From Sphingomonas edaphi (GTDB lineage: Bacteria; Pseudomonadota; Alphaproteobacteria; Sphingomonadales; Sphingomonadaceae), in the NCBI RefSeq assembly GCF_003583725.1, contig NZ_QXTF01000001.1, positions 744,001-808,000 of the forward strand: a stretch of DNA of 64,000 bases, read 5' to 3'. Positions within the stretch are counted from its first letter, which is position 1. Every line of letters begins with the position of its first letter. The notes under the pieces were generated by a model. It was not told where the DNA came from. It made no database searches and saw nothing but the letters and a program-made list of their open reading frames with translations. Of this stretch, positions 43,249-53,068 are shown piece after piece. A program made the position numbers and the translations under genes.

Positions 43249-44878
43249 GGATCAGTCCGCCGAAGATGCCGCGCAGCAGCGAATTGCCAAGCTGCCGCCC
43301 GACCGACGACGCGATCGAGCGCCCAGCCGATTGGATCATCTTGTCGGCCATCGTCGGCCTAGCGGCCTCCCGTGCCCTTCGCGCTTGCTCGCGCTCCAAT
43401 TCTCGCTGCCGCCGTTCTTCCTCGCGCATTTGTTGCAGCCGCGCCCTATCCTCGGCGGCCTTGACGCGGGCTGCTTCCTTGGCGGCGATCGCATCCTCCT
43501 TTGCCTGTAGCGCGGCAGCCTTCTGAGCATTTGTCTCCGCCTTGGCTGCGGCTGCGGCTGCGGCGGCCTCGTCGCCCTTGGCCTTCAGGATCTCCTCAGC
43601 GCTGTCGCGATCCAGCAGCGTGTCATACTTCGCGCCGATCGCGTCGGTCTGCACCAGTAATGCCCGCTCCTGCGGCGAGAGCGGTCCAACCCGGCTGGCC
43701 GGCGGCTTGATCAGCGTCCGCTCGACTGGCGACGGCGCACCATCCGGAAGCAGCAGCGACACCAGCGCCTCGCCAACCTTCAGTTCGATGATCGCAGAGG
43801 CGACATCGACGTTGGGGTTAGGCCGAAAGGTATCGGCCGCCGACTTCACCGCCGCTTGGTCGCGCGGCGTGAACGCCCGGAGCGCATGCTGCACACGATT
43901 GCCCAACTGGCCGGCCACATCGTCGGGAATATCGATCGGGTTCTGAGTGATGAAATAGACGCCAACGCCCTTGGACCGGATCAGCCGGACAACCTGCTCT
44001 ACTTTCTCGAGCAGAGCCGGCGGCGCGTCCTCGAAAAGCAGGTGGGCTTCATCGAAGAAGAAGGCGAGCGTGGGCTTGTCGGCATCACCGATCTCGGGAA
44101 GCAACTCCCACAATTCGCTGAGCAGCCACAGCAGGAAGGTCGAGTAGAGGCGCGGGCTAGCCATCAGCTTGTCGGCGGCAAGAATGTTAACGATGCCCTT
44201 GCCGCTTTCATCGAGCTTCAGGAAATCCTCAAGGTCGAGGGCGGGCTCGCCGAAGAAATGATCGCCGCCCTGCGCGCGAAGCTGGAGGAGCGAGCGCTGA
44301 ATCGCCCCGACGCTCGGCTTCGAGACATTGCCGTATTCAAGGGTCAACTCGTCTGCACGCTCACCGATATTGACCAGCATCGCCTGGAGATCGTCCAAGT
44401 CCAGCAGCATCAACCCTTCCTTGTCAGCGACGTGGAAAGCGATGGTCATCACCCCTTCCTGCACCTCGTTGAGGTTCATCAGCCGCGCAAGAAGTAGTGG
44501 CCCCATTTCGCTCACCGTCGTTCGGACGGGGTGACCCTGCTCACCGAACAAATCCCAGAACTGTACCGGGAATCCTTCGTACGACCAGCCAGCATAGCCA
44601 ATTTCTGCGGCCCGCGCGGCAAAGGCTTGATGAGGCTTGGCCGTCGGGGCGCCCGGCATCGCCAGACCGGCGAGGTCCCCCTTGACGTCCGCAACAAACG
44701 TCGGAACGCCGGCCTCGCTCAATCCTTCAATGATCCCCTGCAGCGTGACCGTTTTGCCGGTGCCGGTTGCCCCGGCGATCAGGCCATGCCGGTTAGCGCG
44801 CTTGAGCTCTAGCTGCTGTGGATTGCCGCCGCCCGTGGCTGCGCCGATAAAGATACTCGTCGCGGGATTGCTGGCCAT
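43238..44878 (-). CDS. HerA-like (DUF853) ATPase
   Basis: A 546-aa cytoplasmic protein with Walker A GATGTGKT at 36-43 and a Walker B-like LAFFFDEAHLLFED, typical of the DUF853/YjgR branch of the HerA-FtsK superfamily. A long Ala/Glu/Lys-rich coiled coil follows near residues 430-500 and the C-terminus ends with AGRSIASSVGRQLGNSLLRG. The function of this branch is unsettled. It lies downstream of the hflKC-degP group and overlaps the NTF2-like gene. Confidence 0.9.
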   Translation of the reverse strand: MASNPATSIFIGAATGGGNPQQLELKRANRHGLIAGATGTGKTVTLQGIIEGLSEAGVPTFVADVKGDLAGLAMPGAPTAKPHQAFAARAAEIGYAGWSYEGFPVQFWDLFGEQGHPVRTTVSEMGPLLLARLMNLNEVQEGVMTIAFHVADKEGLMLLDLDDLQAMLVNIGERADELTLEYGNVSKPSVGAIQRSLLQLRAQGGDHFFGEPALDLEDFLKLDESGKGIVNILAADKLMASPRLYSTFLLWLLSELWELLPEIGDADKPTLAFFFDEAHLLFEDAPPALLEKVEQVVRLIRSKGVGVYFITQNPIDIPDDVAGQLGNRVQHALRAFTPRDQAAVKSAADTFRPNPNVDVASAIIELKVGEALVSLLLPDGAPSPVERTLIKPPASRVGPLSPQERALLVQTDAIGAKYDTLLDRDSAEEILKAKGDEAAAAAAAAKAETNAQKAAALQAKEDAIAAKEAARVKAAEDRARLQQMREEERRQRELEREQARRAREAARPTMADKMIQSAGRSIASSVGRQLGNSLLRGIFGGLIRGR

Positions 44879-44984
44879 GAAGTCGCGTCACTCCTCGGGC
44901 TTCTGCCGTGCGCCGAACGGGAGCGTCACTCCCTCGGCCGGGCCGCGAAGCCTAGGCCGAAGGAGTGGCTGCAACAAGCTGCGT

Positions 44985-46544
44985 TTAGCGTTGCGCGATT
45001 TCGACGCCGATGAAGGCTTCTGGTGCTTGCCCTCGTTTCACCAGCAACAGGACGCTGCTACGGCCCGCACGTCGTGCCGCATCGACGGCAGATAATACCT
45101 GCGCCGGCGCCGTCACCGCCTGCCGGTTAACCGAGATGATCACGTCGCCGCGGCGAAGTCCCTTTGAGGCAGCATCACTGTTCGGGTCGATCGCGGTAAT
45201 CACCACGCCGCGTACATCCGTCGGCAAGTTGAGCGCCCGGATGATTTGCGGGTTCAGCGGCTGCATCGAAAGGCCAAGCGCCGTACCGGGCGCCACGGGA
45301 GTTTCCTCGCCCAGCGCCTGCTGGTCGTCGTCGCCGGTCCCGCCGACCTGCTTTGCCAGCTCCTCCTCGGTCGGCCGCTGGCCAACCTGGACCTGCAGCG
45401 TCTGCCGACGTCCGTCGCGAATGACCTCAACCGGGACGCGGCTGCCTACACTTGTGTTGGCGATTAGATAGCTGACCGTTTCGTCTGGCGTAACCTCGCG
45501 GCCGCCGACGCGAACGATCACGTCGCCCTGTCGGATACCCGACTTGGCCGCAGCCTCGCCCGGGACGACGGAGCGAACCAGTTCGCCACGATCCTTGGGA
45601 AGGCCGAGCGCGTCGGCAATATTCTCGTCGAGCGGCTGGAGGCCGACCCCGAGGTAGCCGCGCTCCGGCCGCTGGCCGCGACGCAGCGCTTCGATCACGG
45701 GGCGGGCAGCCTCGGCCGGGATGGCCAGTCCGATGCCAACGCTGGCGCCGGTCGGCGAGATCAGCGCCGAGTTGACGCCGATAACGTTGCCCGCCATGTC
45801 GAACATCGGGCCGCCGGAGTTGCCCATGTTAATGCTGGCGTCCGTCTGAATGTAGCGGTCATAGGCGCCCGCACCGGTGATTCCGCGGTGCAGGGCGGAA
45901 ATAATGCCCGCCGTCACGGTACCGCCAAGCCCATAGGGATTGCCGATCGCCACGACCCAGTCGCCCACTCGCGCCCGGGTAGAATCACCCCAGTTGACGT
46001 AAGGCAGGTTCGAACCCTCGATTTTCAGCAGCGCAAGGTCCGACGCGCTGTCGCGGCCAATGATCCGCGCCGGATATTCCTTCCGGTCCGAGAGGATAAC
46101 CGTCACGCTGTCGACCGTCCCAGTACCGTTGGCGCCCTGGATCAGGTGATTATTGGTAACAACGTAGCCGTCTGGCGAAATGATGAAGCCGGATCCGAGC
46201 GAACCCGTCTCGCGAGTCTGCGGATTATTATCCTGCCCTTGACCTTGGCCCTGCGGCGCCTGGCCGCCGAAGCGCCGGAAAAACTCTTCGAAGGGATCGA
46301 CCTGGCGACGAACCGGGACGCGCTGCTTGGTAGAAATGTTGACCACTGCCGGCTGCAGGCGGGCGGCCAGGTCAGCGAATGACGTCGGGGCGCCCTGCTT
46401 CGGCACGATCGCGGACGGCGCGTTCTGCGCGACTTGGGCTCCGGCCTGGCCGGTCGCCACCGAAAAAGCGGTACCCCCCAGAAGCAGGGCCATCGCGACC
46501 CCATAGGCGTAGCGCACTGGTTTGGACTCCTTCGTCGGCTTCAT
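44985..46544 (-). CDS. Deg/HtrA periplasmic serine protease
   Basis: A 519-aa DegP/DegQ-type protease with a signal peptide (export region AMALLLGGTAFSVATGQAGA), a catalytic triad at His133 (VVTNNHLI), Asp169 (SASDLALLKIEG) and Ser243 (NMGNSGGPMFD), a Gly/Gln-rich loop near 96-110, and two PDZ domains (RGYLGVGLQPLDENIAD and TALGLSMQPLNPQI). It degrades misfolded envelope proteins. It follows hflC by about 80 bases in the same direction, the arrangement common in alphaproteobacteria. Confidence 0.95.
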   Translation of the reverse strand: MKPTKESKPVRYAYGVAMALLLGGTAFSVATGQAGAQVAQNAPSAIVPKQGAPTSFADLAARLQPAVVNISTKQRVPVRRQVDPFEEFFRRFGGQAPQGQGQGQDNNPQTRETGSLGSGFIISPDGYVVTNNHLIQGANGTGTVDSVTVILSDRKEYPARIIGRDSASDLALLKIEGSNLPYVNWGDSTRARVGDWVVAIGNPYGLGGTVTAGIISALHRGITGAGAYDRYIQTDASINMGNSGGPMFDMAGNVIGVNSALISPTGASVGIGLAIPAEAARPVIEALRRGQRPERGYLGVGLQPLDENIADALGLPKDRGELVRSVVPGEAAAKSGIRQGDVIVRVGGREVTPDETVSYLIANTSVGSRVPVEVIRDGRRQTLQVQVGQRPTEEELAKQVGGTGDDDQQALGEETPVAPGTALGLSMQPLNPQIIRALNLPTDVRGVVITAIDPNSDAASKGLRRGDVIISVNRQAVTAPAQVLSAVDAARRAGRSSVLLLVKRGQAPEAFIGVEIAQR

Positions 46545-46625
46545 TCAAAATCCCTCGCTTGGCTCTGGCGATGCATGTTCGACGCTAGGTCAAGCTCATG
46601 AACGCGAATTGAACAGGGAGCGGCT

Positions 46626-47483
46626 TCACCGTCCAGTGAATTCCTTCAGATATTCGTTGTTCGGCGACAGAATGATGTTCGTCTGTGCCGGCTTCGACTG
46701 GCCGTCGCCCAGGAACGTCGTCTGGTAGGACTGCATGGCCCGGTAGAAATCATAGAATTCCGGGTCCTTGCCGAATGCCGCCGCATAGGTCTGCGCGGCT
46801 TCCGCGTCGGCTTCGGCACGGATGATCTGTGCTCGCTTGGCGCCTTCCGCACGGATGGACCGCGCTTCCTGGCGGCGGGCGGTCATCATCCGGGCGTAGG
46901 CGGATTGCAGCGGCGTTCCATCTGGCAGGTCAGCCTTCTTAATCCGCACATCGACGATCTCGACGCCGTACTGACGGGCGACACGGCCCAGGCCTGCCTT
47001 GATGTTCTCCATCGCGCCTTCGCGCTCCGGCGACAGCAGCGAGGCGAAGGGCCGCTTCCCCAGCTCGTTGCGGAGCTGGGAGCCGAGGATCGGGCGAAGC
47101 GCGAGTTCGACCCGGTCGACCGACCGCGCCGCGATATACATGCGCAATGGATCGACGACACGATACCGGGCGAAGGCATCGACCTCCAGGCGAAGCTGGT
47201 CGGTGGACAGCACCTGCTGGCGCTCCATGTCGATGTCGCGCACACGCTTGTCGATCCACACAATGTTTTCGGCGAACGGGATGCGGAAGGCCAGGCCCGC
47301 GCCCGGCCCGCCGAACTGCTCACCTTCCTTGAATCGATTGATGATACGGACCGGCTTGCCGAAGCGCGCGACAACGCCCTGCTTGGTTTCAGGCACTACC
47401 GAAACCGTGGTGAAGGTCATCAGCAACAGGACAAAGGCAAGCAAGCCCGCGCCCATCGGGTGACGGCGAACGATGTCGATCAC
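46626..47483 (-). CDS. hflC: HflC, membrane protease regulator
   Basis: SPFH/prohibitin-type protein which with HflK forms a cage around FtsH and controls its access to substrates. The 285-aa product has an N-terminal anchor (LLAFVLLLMTFTTVSVV), the SPFH domain starting VPETKQGVVARFGKPVRI, and the DVRIKKADLPDGTPLQSAYARM motif typical of HflC. The ATG overlaps the hflK stop (ATGA). Confidence 0.95.
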   Translation of the reverse strand: MIDIVRRHPMGAGLLAFVLLLMTFTTVSVVPETKQGVVARFGKPVRIINRFKEGEQFGGPGAGLAFRIPFAENIVWIDKRVRDIDMERQQVLSTDQLRLEVDAFARYRVVDPLRMYIAARSVDRVELALRPILGSQLRNELGKRPFASLLSPEREGAMENIKAGLGRVARQYGVEIVDVRIKKADLPDGTPLQSAYARMMTARRQEARSIRAEGAKRAQIIRAEADAEAAQTYAAAFGKDPEFYDFYRAMQSYQTTFLGDGQSKPAQTNIILSPNNEYLKEFTGR

Positions 47484-48577
47484 TGGCCTTCTCCCGTGCG
47501 CGGCGCGCTTCGCTTCAACTCGTTCAGCGGCAGATAGGGCGTTACGCCCGGCGTCTCGACGATCGTCTTGTCGACGCCACCCAGCACTCGTTCCATCGTT
47601 TCATAATACATGCGCCGCTTGGTCACTCCCGGCGCCAACCTGTATTGCTCGTAAACCTTGTCGAACGCCGTCGCCTCGCCCTGCGCCTTCTGCCGCAGTT
47701 GCATGGCATAGGCGTTGGCGTCGTTGATATAGCTCTGGGCGTCCTGTTGCGCCGCGGTCACGTCCTTGAAGGCGTCGTTCACGGCAGCGGGCGGATCGGC
47801 TTGCTTGATCGCGACGCCTTGGATCACGACCCCGGACTGATAGCTATCCAGCGTCTGCTGCATTTCTTCGGCAACACGTGCTTCGATCTCGCCGCGCTTG
47901 TTGCCGATCGCGTCCTGGAGAGTGACTTGGCCAACGATCATGCGCATGGAGCTTTCCGCGACTTGGCGGATAGTGTCTTCCGGCGTCGCGAGCTCGAACA
48001 GGTATTGCTCTGGATCCCGGATATTCCAGCGAATCTGGTAAGCGATGTCGATGATGTTCTGGTCGCCCGTCAGCATCAGCGTTTCTTCGGCCGCCGAGCC
48101 CAGATCGATCGGCCGGATTTCCTCCACATTGACCTTCTGCACCCGGTCGATCGGCGATGGGAGCGTCAGGCCGATGCCGGGCGACAACGTATGGCTATAC
48201 CGGCCGAAGCGGGTGACCACGCCCCGCTCCTCAGGTGCGATGCGATGCATTGTCGTGAACAGGAACCAGAGTGCTGCAATCCCGATCACGGCCCACATCA
48301 GCATCGACCGGTCGGGCCGGCCGCCAAAATTGATTCCGCCGCCGCCGGGCCCTCCGCCCAGCCGGCCGCGGCTCTTGCGGAGGAAATCATCGAGGGAACT
48401 CGCCGCCGGCCGCGACCCGGCCGCGCGCCGTTTCGGCGTTTCGCTCCACGGACCTGATGGTCCGTTGTCGGGCGGCGGTTCTTGCCCGCCTCCCGACCCT
48501 GGTGGAGAGCCCCATGGACCCTTGTTGTCGCTGAACAGGGCGCGTCCCCGGGCGCCCCACCCTGAAAAAATTGTCAT
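47480..48577 (-). CDS. hflK: HflK, membrane protease regulator
   Basis: Partner of HflC. The 365-aa product begins MTIFSGWGARGRALFSDNKG with a Gly/Pro-rich cytoplasmic region, then a DDFLRKSRGRLGG helix, an anchor (MLMWAVIGIAALWFLFTTM), and an SPFH domain starting IAPEERGVVTRFGRYSHT with the HflK motif IKQADPPAAVNDAFKDVTAA. The ATG at 48577 is the first with the typical start; an in-frame extension of over 100 codons runs back into the divergent Mrp gene and is not coding. Divergent from the Mrp gene by 70 bases. Confidence 0.94.
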   Translation of the reverse strand: MTIFSGWGARGRALFSDNKGPWGSPPGSGGGQEPPPDNGPSGPWSETPKRRAAGSRPAASSLDDFLRKSRGRLGGGPGGGGINFGGRPDRSMLMWAVIGIAALWFLFTTMHRIAPEERGVVTRFGRYSHTLSPGIGLTLPSPIDRVQKVNVEEIRPIDLGSAAEETLMLTGDQNIIDIAYQIRWNIRDPEQYLFELATPEDTIRQVAESSMRMIVGQVTLQDAIGNKRGEIEARVAEEMQQTLDSYQSGVVIQGVAIKQADPPAAVNDAFKDVTAAQQDAQSYINDANAYAMQLRQKAQGEATAFDKVYEQYRLAPGVTKRRMYYETMERVLGGVDKTIVETPGVTPYLPLNELKRSAPRTGEGQ

Positions 48578-48647
48578 GAGCCCATAATAGGAAGGGTTTC
48601 GCCGAAAAACAGTGCCGCCCGTCGAAAAGCGGACTAAGGCCCCGCGC

Positions 48648-49613
48648 ATGAGCGACGATCCGGCCCTTTCCGCCCTTGATTCATCGCCGGATGCAGCACG
48701 AATCCGGTCGAAACGGCTGGTTGGAACCATTGCCACCATCGTCGCTGATGCCAGCGGGCTGTCAACCGCCGAACGAACCGATCTCGAAAAACGGCTCAAG
48801 GACGCGGCAATCGACTTGCCGGGTGTCGTCGAGGTCCGCGTCGCGCTAACCGCATCGCGGCCAGAGCGAACGGTCATTGCGATCGGTTCGGGCAAGGGCG
48901 GAGTCGGCAAGTCCACTCTGACTGCGAACCTCGCCGTTGCCCTTGCCCGAATGGGCAAGCGCATCGGGCTGATCGATGCCGATATTTACGGCCCTTCTCA
49001 GCCGACGCTTCTAGACGCCCACCAGAAGCCGCAGGCGGAGGGGAGCAAGATGTTTCCTGTCACGACGCCGTCAGGCGTTCGGCTGCTGTCGGTCGGCCAG
49101 CTGGTATCTCCGGGCACCGCGCTCGCTTGGCGCGGACCGATGGCGACCAGCGCGCTGAACCAACTGATCGATGCCGATTGGGGCGACACCGAAATCATTC
49201 TCGTCGACTTGCCGCCGGGCACGGGCGACGTACAACTCTCGCTGATACAGAAGGCTCGGCCCGATGGCGCCGTCATCGTGTCGACGCCCCAAGATCTCTC
49301 GCTTATCGACGCGACGCGCGCCATCGATCTGTTCGGTAAGGTTAGCGTCCCTGTGCTGGGCATCATCGAGAATATGGCGGGCTACACATGCCCCCACTGC
49401 GGCGAGAGCAGCGACCCATTCGGGCAGGGTGGAGCGGAAACATCCGCAACCAATCTCGGCGTGCCTTTCCTCGGACGGCTGCCCTTGTCCGCCAGCCTTC
49501 GCGAAGCATCGGATGCCGGCCGGCCACCCGCCGCCGAAGAGGGGCCCGCGGCCGACGCATTCTCGAAGATCGCGGCGCAGATTCTCGCGCAACTGGAGAA
49601 AGTCCGCGGCTGA
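48648..49613 (+). CDS. Mrp/ApbC-type Fe-S cluster carrier ATPase
   Basis: A 321-aa P-loop ATPase that helps assemble iron-sulphur proteins. It has the deviant Walker A GSGKGGVGKST at 80-90, DADIYGPSQPT, LPPGTGDVQLS, and the Cys pair CPHC (248-251) that binds a bridging 4Fe-4S cluster. The N-terminal about 75 residues are a reduced MIP18-like domain (VVEVRVALTASR). The ATG at 48648 follows TAAGG. Confidence 0.93.
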   Translation: MSDDPALSALDSSPDAARIRSKRLVGTIATIVADASGLSTAERTDLEKRLKDAAIDLPGVVEVRVALTASRPERTVIAIGSGKGGVGKSTLTANLAVALARMGKRIGLIDADIYGPSQPTLLDAHQKPQAEGSKMFPVTTPSGVRLLSVGQLVSPGTALAWRGPMATSALNQLIDADWGDTEIILVDLPPGTGDVQLSLIQKARPDGAVIVSTPQDLSLIDATRAIDLFGKVSVPVLGIIENMAGYTCPHCGESSDPFGQGGAETSATNLGVPFLGRLPLSASLREASDAGRPPAAEEGPAADAFSKIAAQILAQLEKVRG

Positions 49614-49642
49614 GGCATTGTGGGGATTAAAGGGAGTAGAAC

Positions 49643-50080
49643 ATGCCGCTAACCCGACCCGAGGACATTGCCGACCTTCTGCAGAATTCGCGGACCATCG
49701 CCATAGTTGGTGCGTCGGATAATCCGTCCCGGCCGAGCTTTGGCGTGATGAAGTTCCTTCAGGACCAGGGCTATCGCGTCATCCCCGTAAACCCGCGTAT
49801 CACGGGCGAGCACGTCCACGGCGAATATGTCTGGCGCGATCTGTCCCAGATCGGCGAGCCGATCGATATCGTCGACATCTTCCGCAAGAGCGAGGAGGCT
49901 GGCGACATCGTTGACCAGGCCATCGCTGTCGGCGCGAAGGCGGTCTGGATGCAACTGGGCGTGATGGATGAGGCGGCCGCCAAGCGGGCCGAGGACGCCG
50001 GGCTGAAAGTCGTCATGGACCACTGCCCGAAGATCGAATTCGCCAGGCTGGGCCTGCGGCCGGTCGAGCGCCCCGCCTAG
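49643..50080 (+). CDS. CoA-binding (YccU-like) protein
   Basis: A 145-aa single-domain Rossmann protein: TIAIVGASDNPSRPSFGVMK, GYRVIPVNPR, DIVDIFRKSEEAGDIVDQAI and a final MDHCPKIEF. This matches the YccU/CoA_binding family, which resembles the N-terminal domain of succinyl-CoA synthetase alpha and binds CoA; the biological role is unknown. The stop shares CTAG (50077-50080) with that of the convergent pmbA. Confidence 0.88.
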   Translation: MPLTRPEDIADLLQNSRTIAIVGASDNPSRPSFGVMKFLQDQGYRVIPVNPRITGEHVHGEYVWRDLSQIGEPIDIVDIFRKSEEAGDIVDQAIAVGAKAVWMQLGVMDEAAAKRAEDAGLKVVMDHCPKIEFARLGLRPVERPA

Positions 50081-51423
50081 GCGCTCGCCACCGTCATCTC
50101 CGGGACCATCAGCGTGGGGCTATCGACGCCGCGCCGGAACCTCAGGTCGCTTGCCGGGATCAGAGTCGCAAACATTTGCTTCAGGTTGGACGCGATGGTG
50201 ATTTCCGCGACGGGCGCTGCAATCTCGCCATTCTCGATCAGGAAGCCGGCTGCTCCGCGCGAATAATCGCCGGTGACCCCGTTGACGCCCTGCCCGATCA
50301 GCTCCGTCACCAGAACGCCGCGCTTCACGCCACGAACCATCTTTTCGCGCTCGATGCCGCCCGGGGCGAGGTAAAGATTCGCCGGACCTGACCCGGGCGA
50401 CCCAGACACGCCGCGAACCGCATGACCGGTCGGGGCCATCCCAAGCTGGCGCGCCGACGCGCTTTCGGCCAGCCAGCCGTTTAGGATTCCGTCGGATACG
50501 AGCTCCGACGCACGTACAGATAACCCCTCGCTATCGAATGCCCGGCTGCGCAGCCCACGCCTGCGGAAGGGATCGTCGTGAATGGTGATGCCCTTGGCGA
50601 ATAGCTGCGTCCCCAGCGCGTCGAGCAGGAAACTGGACTGTCGAGCGATCGCGCTGCCGCTGATTGCCGCGACGAAATGGCCAAGCAGCGTCGTCGCCAC
50701 GCGGGGATCGAACAGGACCGGCATGACGCCGGCCGCCATCTTGACCGGGTTCAGGCGCCCGACTGTGCGGTTCGCAGCCCGCGCGCCAATGTCTTGCGGC
50801 GCCTCAAGGTCAGACAGATGTCGAGCGCTGTGCCAAGCATAGTCACGCTGCATCGCGCTGCCCTCGCCCGCCACCACGCTGGCCGAACAGCTATAGCCAG
50901 TGGCCCGCGTTGCGCCGGCAAAGCCGTGACTGGTTGCGATGGCGAAGGTCGATGCCGACGCGGAGGCGCTTCCTCCGTTGCTGTTCGTTATGCCCCCGAC
51001 CGCGCGCGCGGCATCTTCCGCTGCCAGCGCTCGCTCGCGCAGCGCGGCCGGTTCAGGATCGCCGCCATCATCGATGTCGAGGTCGGCTGGCTCACCGCGG
51101 AACAGCAGCTCCTCCGGCGCCAGCCCAGCATATTGGTCCTCCGGCGCTTCCGCCGCCATGGCTAGAGCACGGTCTACCAGCGCGGCCATCGCATCTGCCG
51201 AAAGATCCGAAGAAGCCACGCTCGCGGTCTTCTTGCCGCGAAATACGCGCAGGCCGATTTCCTCGCCTTCGCTGCGATGAACATCTTCCAGTTCGCCCAA
51301 GCGAACGCTGACCCCTTGGGACCGTTCGCCAGCGTAGACCGCGTCGGCCGCGTCGGCCCCGCCCTTCAGCGCGAGTTCAACAATCGAGGCGGCCTTATCG
51401 CGTGCGGCGGCGGGTTCAAGCAT
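50077..51423 (-). CDS. pmbA: PmbA/TldE, metalloprotease subunit
   Basis: The 448-aa product is the TldE/PmbA type (ELALKGGADAADAVYAGERS start; GVMPVLFDPRVATTLLGHFV and LDALGTQLFAKGITIHDDPF in the middle; VTGDYSRGAAGFLIENGEI at the end). TldD-TldE forms a zinc metalloprotease that trims peptides such as microcin precursors or other unfolded peptides. TldE contributes no HExxxH motif, and none is seen here. tldD is not in the window. Confidence 0.93.
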   Translation of the reverse strand: MLEPAAARDKAASIVELALKGGADAADAVYAGERSQGVSVRLGELEDVHRSEGEEIGLRVFRGKKTASVASSDLSADAMAALVDRALAMAAEAPEDQYAGLAPEELLFRGEPADLDIDDGGDPEPAALRERALAAEDAARAVGGITNSNGGSASASASTFAIATSHGFAGATRATGYSCSASVVAGEGSAMQRDYAWHSARHLSDLEAPQDIGARAANRTVGRLNPVKMAAGVMPVLFDPRVATTLLGHFVAAISGSAIARQSSFLLDALGTQLFAKGITIHDDPFRRRGLRSRAFDSEGLSVRASELVSDGILNGWLAESASARQLGMAPTGHAVRGVSGSPGSGPANLYLAPGGIEREKMVRGVKRGVLVTELIGQGVNGVTGDYSRGAAGFLIENGEIAAPVAEITIASNLKQMFATLIPASDLRFRRGVDSPTLMVPEMTVASA

Positions 51424-51441
51424 TGGGCGGGCCGTAAGCCG

Positions 51442-52350
51442 TCATTGGGCCGACGACAAGCCAACTGCCAGGATGCCCAGGAACAGTAGAAACCCCGTAA
51501 AACGGTTGGACCGGAACAGGGCCAGCGCAGCGGATCCGTCCTTGGGATCGGCTCGATACGCCTGCGCGCCGAGGTGCGCCGCCGCCGGTGCCAGTGCCAG
51601 CAGCGCAACCCAGTCCGGCCGCACCGACCAGATTGCGCCCGCCCAACCCAGGACGGCCAGCGCATAGCAAATGGCGATCCCGGTTCGCACCTGGCTGCCT
51701 AGAGCGCGCGCGCTCGATTTCACGCCGACCAGCGCGTCGTCCTCAATATCCTGGATGGCGTATAGTGTGTCGTAGCCGATGACCCAGAAGATACTGCCGA
51801 GCCACAGGAGCAGTGGCGGCCAGCCGAACGCACCTGTCACCGCCGGCCAGCCTACCAGCGCACCCCAGCTGAACACCAATCCCAACCACGCCTGCGGCCA
51901 CCAAGTGATGCGCTTCATGAAGGGATAGGCAGCGACGGGGGCGATGCTCAGCAACGCGACCCCTTGTGCGACGCGACCAAACTGCAGCAGTACGACCAGG
52001 CCCAACAGCGACAGACAGATAACCAAGGCCCATGCCGCATTCACGCTTACCCGCCCAGATGCGACTGGCCTCAGGCGCGTCCGCTCGACTTGGATATCGA
52101 GGTCCTTGTCGACGATGTCGTTATAGGTGCACCCGGCCGCCCGCATCGCGAACGCGCCGAGTAGGAACCAGCCGAACAGCGCCCAATGTCCCTGCACCCC
52201 AGCCAATGCGAGGCTCCACGCGCAGGGCCAGTAAAGCAGCCAGGTCCCGATCGGCCGGTCGAGGCGCATCAGCGATGCGTACGGCCGCAACGACCGGGGC
52301 AGCGCGCTGATTAGGCCGTGGCGCTCGCTGTCGGGAACAAGGTCGGTCAC
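51442..52350 (-). CDS. ubiA: UbiA, 4-hydroxybenzoate polyprenyltransferase
   Basis: Integral membrane prenyltransferase of ubiquinone synthesis. The 302-aa product has the first Asp-rich motif NDIVDKDLD and the second in YAIQDIEDD, with about 8-9 helices; RLDRPIGTWLLYWPCAWSL is typical of the N-terminus. The start is GTG at 52350, overlapping the upstream HAD gene as GTGA. Confidence 0.95.
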   Translation of the reverse strand: MTDLVPDSERHGLISALPRSLRPYASLMRLDRPIGTWLLYWPCAWSLALAGVQGHWALFGWFLLGAFAMRAAGCTYNDIVDKDLDIQVERTRLRPVASGRVSVNAAWALVICLSLLGLVVLLQFGRVAQGVALLSIAPVAAYPFMKRITWWPQAWLGLVFSWGALVGWPAVTGAFGWPPLLLWLGSIFWVIGYDTLYAIQDIEDDALVGVKSSARALGSQVRTGIAICYALAVLGWAGAIWSVRPDWVALLALAPAAAHLGAQAYRADPKDGSAALALFRSNRFTGFLLFLGILAVGLSSAQ

Positions 52351-53051
52351 GCTGCCTCGCGTAGCTGGTCCACCCAGTGAACGAGCGATGCGAGCGACGG
52401 CAGTTCGCGGAAGCGGGGATGGTCCTGCGGCGCAGGACGCTGCTCATGGCTCCATGCCAGGGGCTGCGGGATGTACGCAGCCCAAGCGCCCGCCTCGAGG
52501 GCCGGCAAGATGTCCGACCGCATCGAGTCCCCGGCCATCAGCGCCGATACGGGATTAACCCCGAACCGATCGAAGATCGACACGAAGGTCCGCGGATTCT
52601 TGTCGCTGACGATCTCGATGCCCGAAAACCGGTCACCAAGCCCCGATGCGGCCAGCTTCGCTTCCTGATGGAACAGATCGCCCTTGGTGACCAGAACTAG
52701 CCGCGCGCGGTCCGCCAGCGCATTCAACGTATCGTCGATGCCCGAGAACAACTCGACCGGATGGGTGTGAAGTGCGCGGCCCGCCTGCAGTATGTCGCGA
52801 ATGACCGATGCTGGAACCTCGTCGCCGCCCAGTTCCAGCGCAGTTTCGACCATTGACAAGGTGAACGCCTTGGCGCCGTAGCCATACAGCTTGAGGTTGC
52901 GTATCTCGCAGGCCTCCAGCGCTTCGCGTGTGATCCCTGCGTCCGCGAACGGCTGCAACATCGATACGAGCGCATCCTGCGTCTCTTGGAAATGCCGCAT
53001 ATTGTGCCAGAGCGTATCGTCGGCATCGAGACAGATGAGGTCGATGGGCAT
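52347..53051 (-). CDS. HAD family hydrolase
   Basis: A 234-aa haloacid-dehalogenase-type phosphatase. Motif I is LDADDTLW (nucleophile Asp9, acid/base Asp11), motif II is LVTKG, and motif III/IV is MAGDSMRSDILPAL; a helical cap lies between I and II. The substrate is unknown; it may be a small phosphorylated metabolite. The ATG at 53051 is preferred over a longer Arg/Ala-rich opening. It overlaps ubiA by four bases. Confidence 0.88.
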   Translation of the reverse strand: MPIDLICLDADDTLWHNMRHFQETQDALVSMLQPFADAGITREALEACEIRNLKLYGYGAKAFTLSMVETALELGGDEVPASVIRDILQAGRALHTHPVELFSGIDDTLNALADRARLVLVTKGDLFHQEAKLAASGLGDRFSGIEIVSDKNPRTFVSIFDRFGVNPVSALMAGDSMRSDILPALEAGAWAAYIPQPLAWSHEQRPAPQDHPRFRELPSLASLVHWVDQLREAA

Positions 53052-53068
53052 GGAAACGCGCCTAACAG

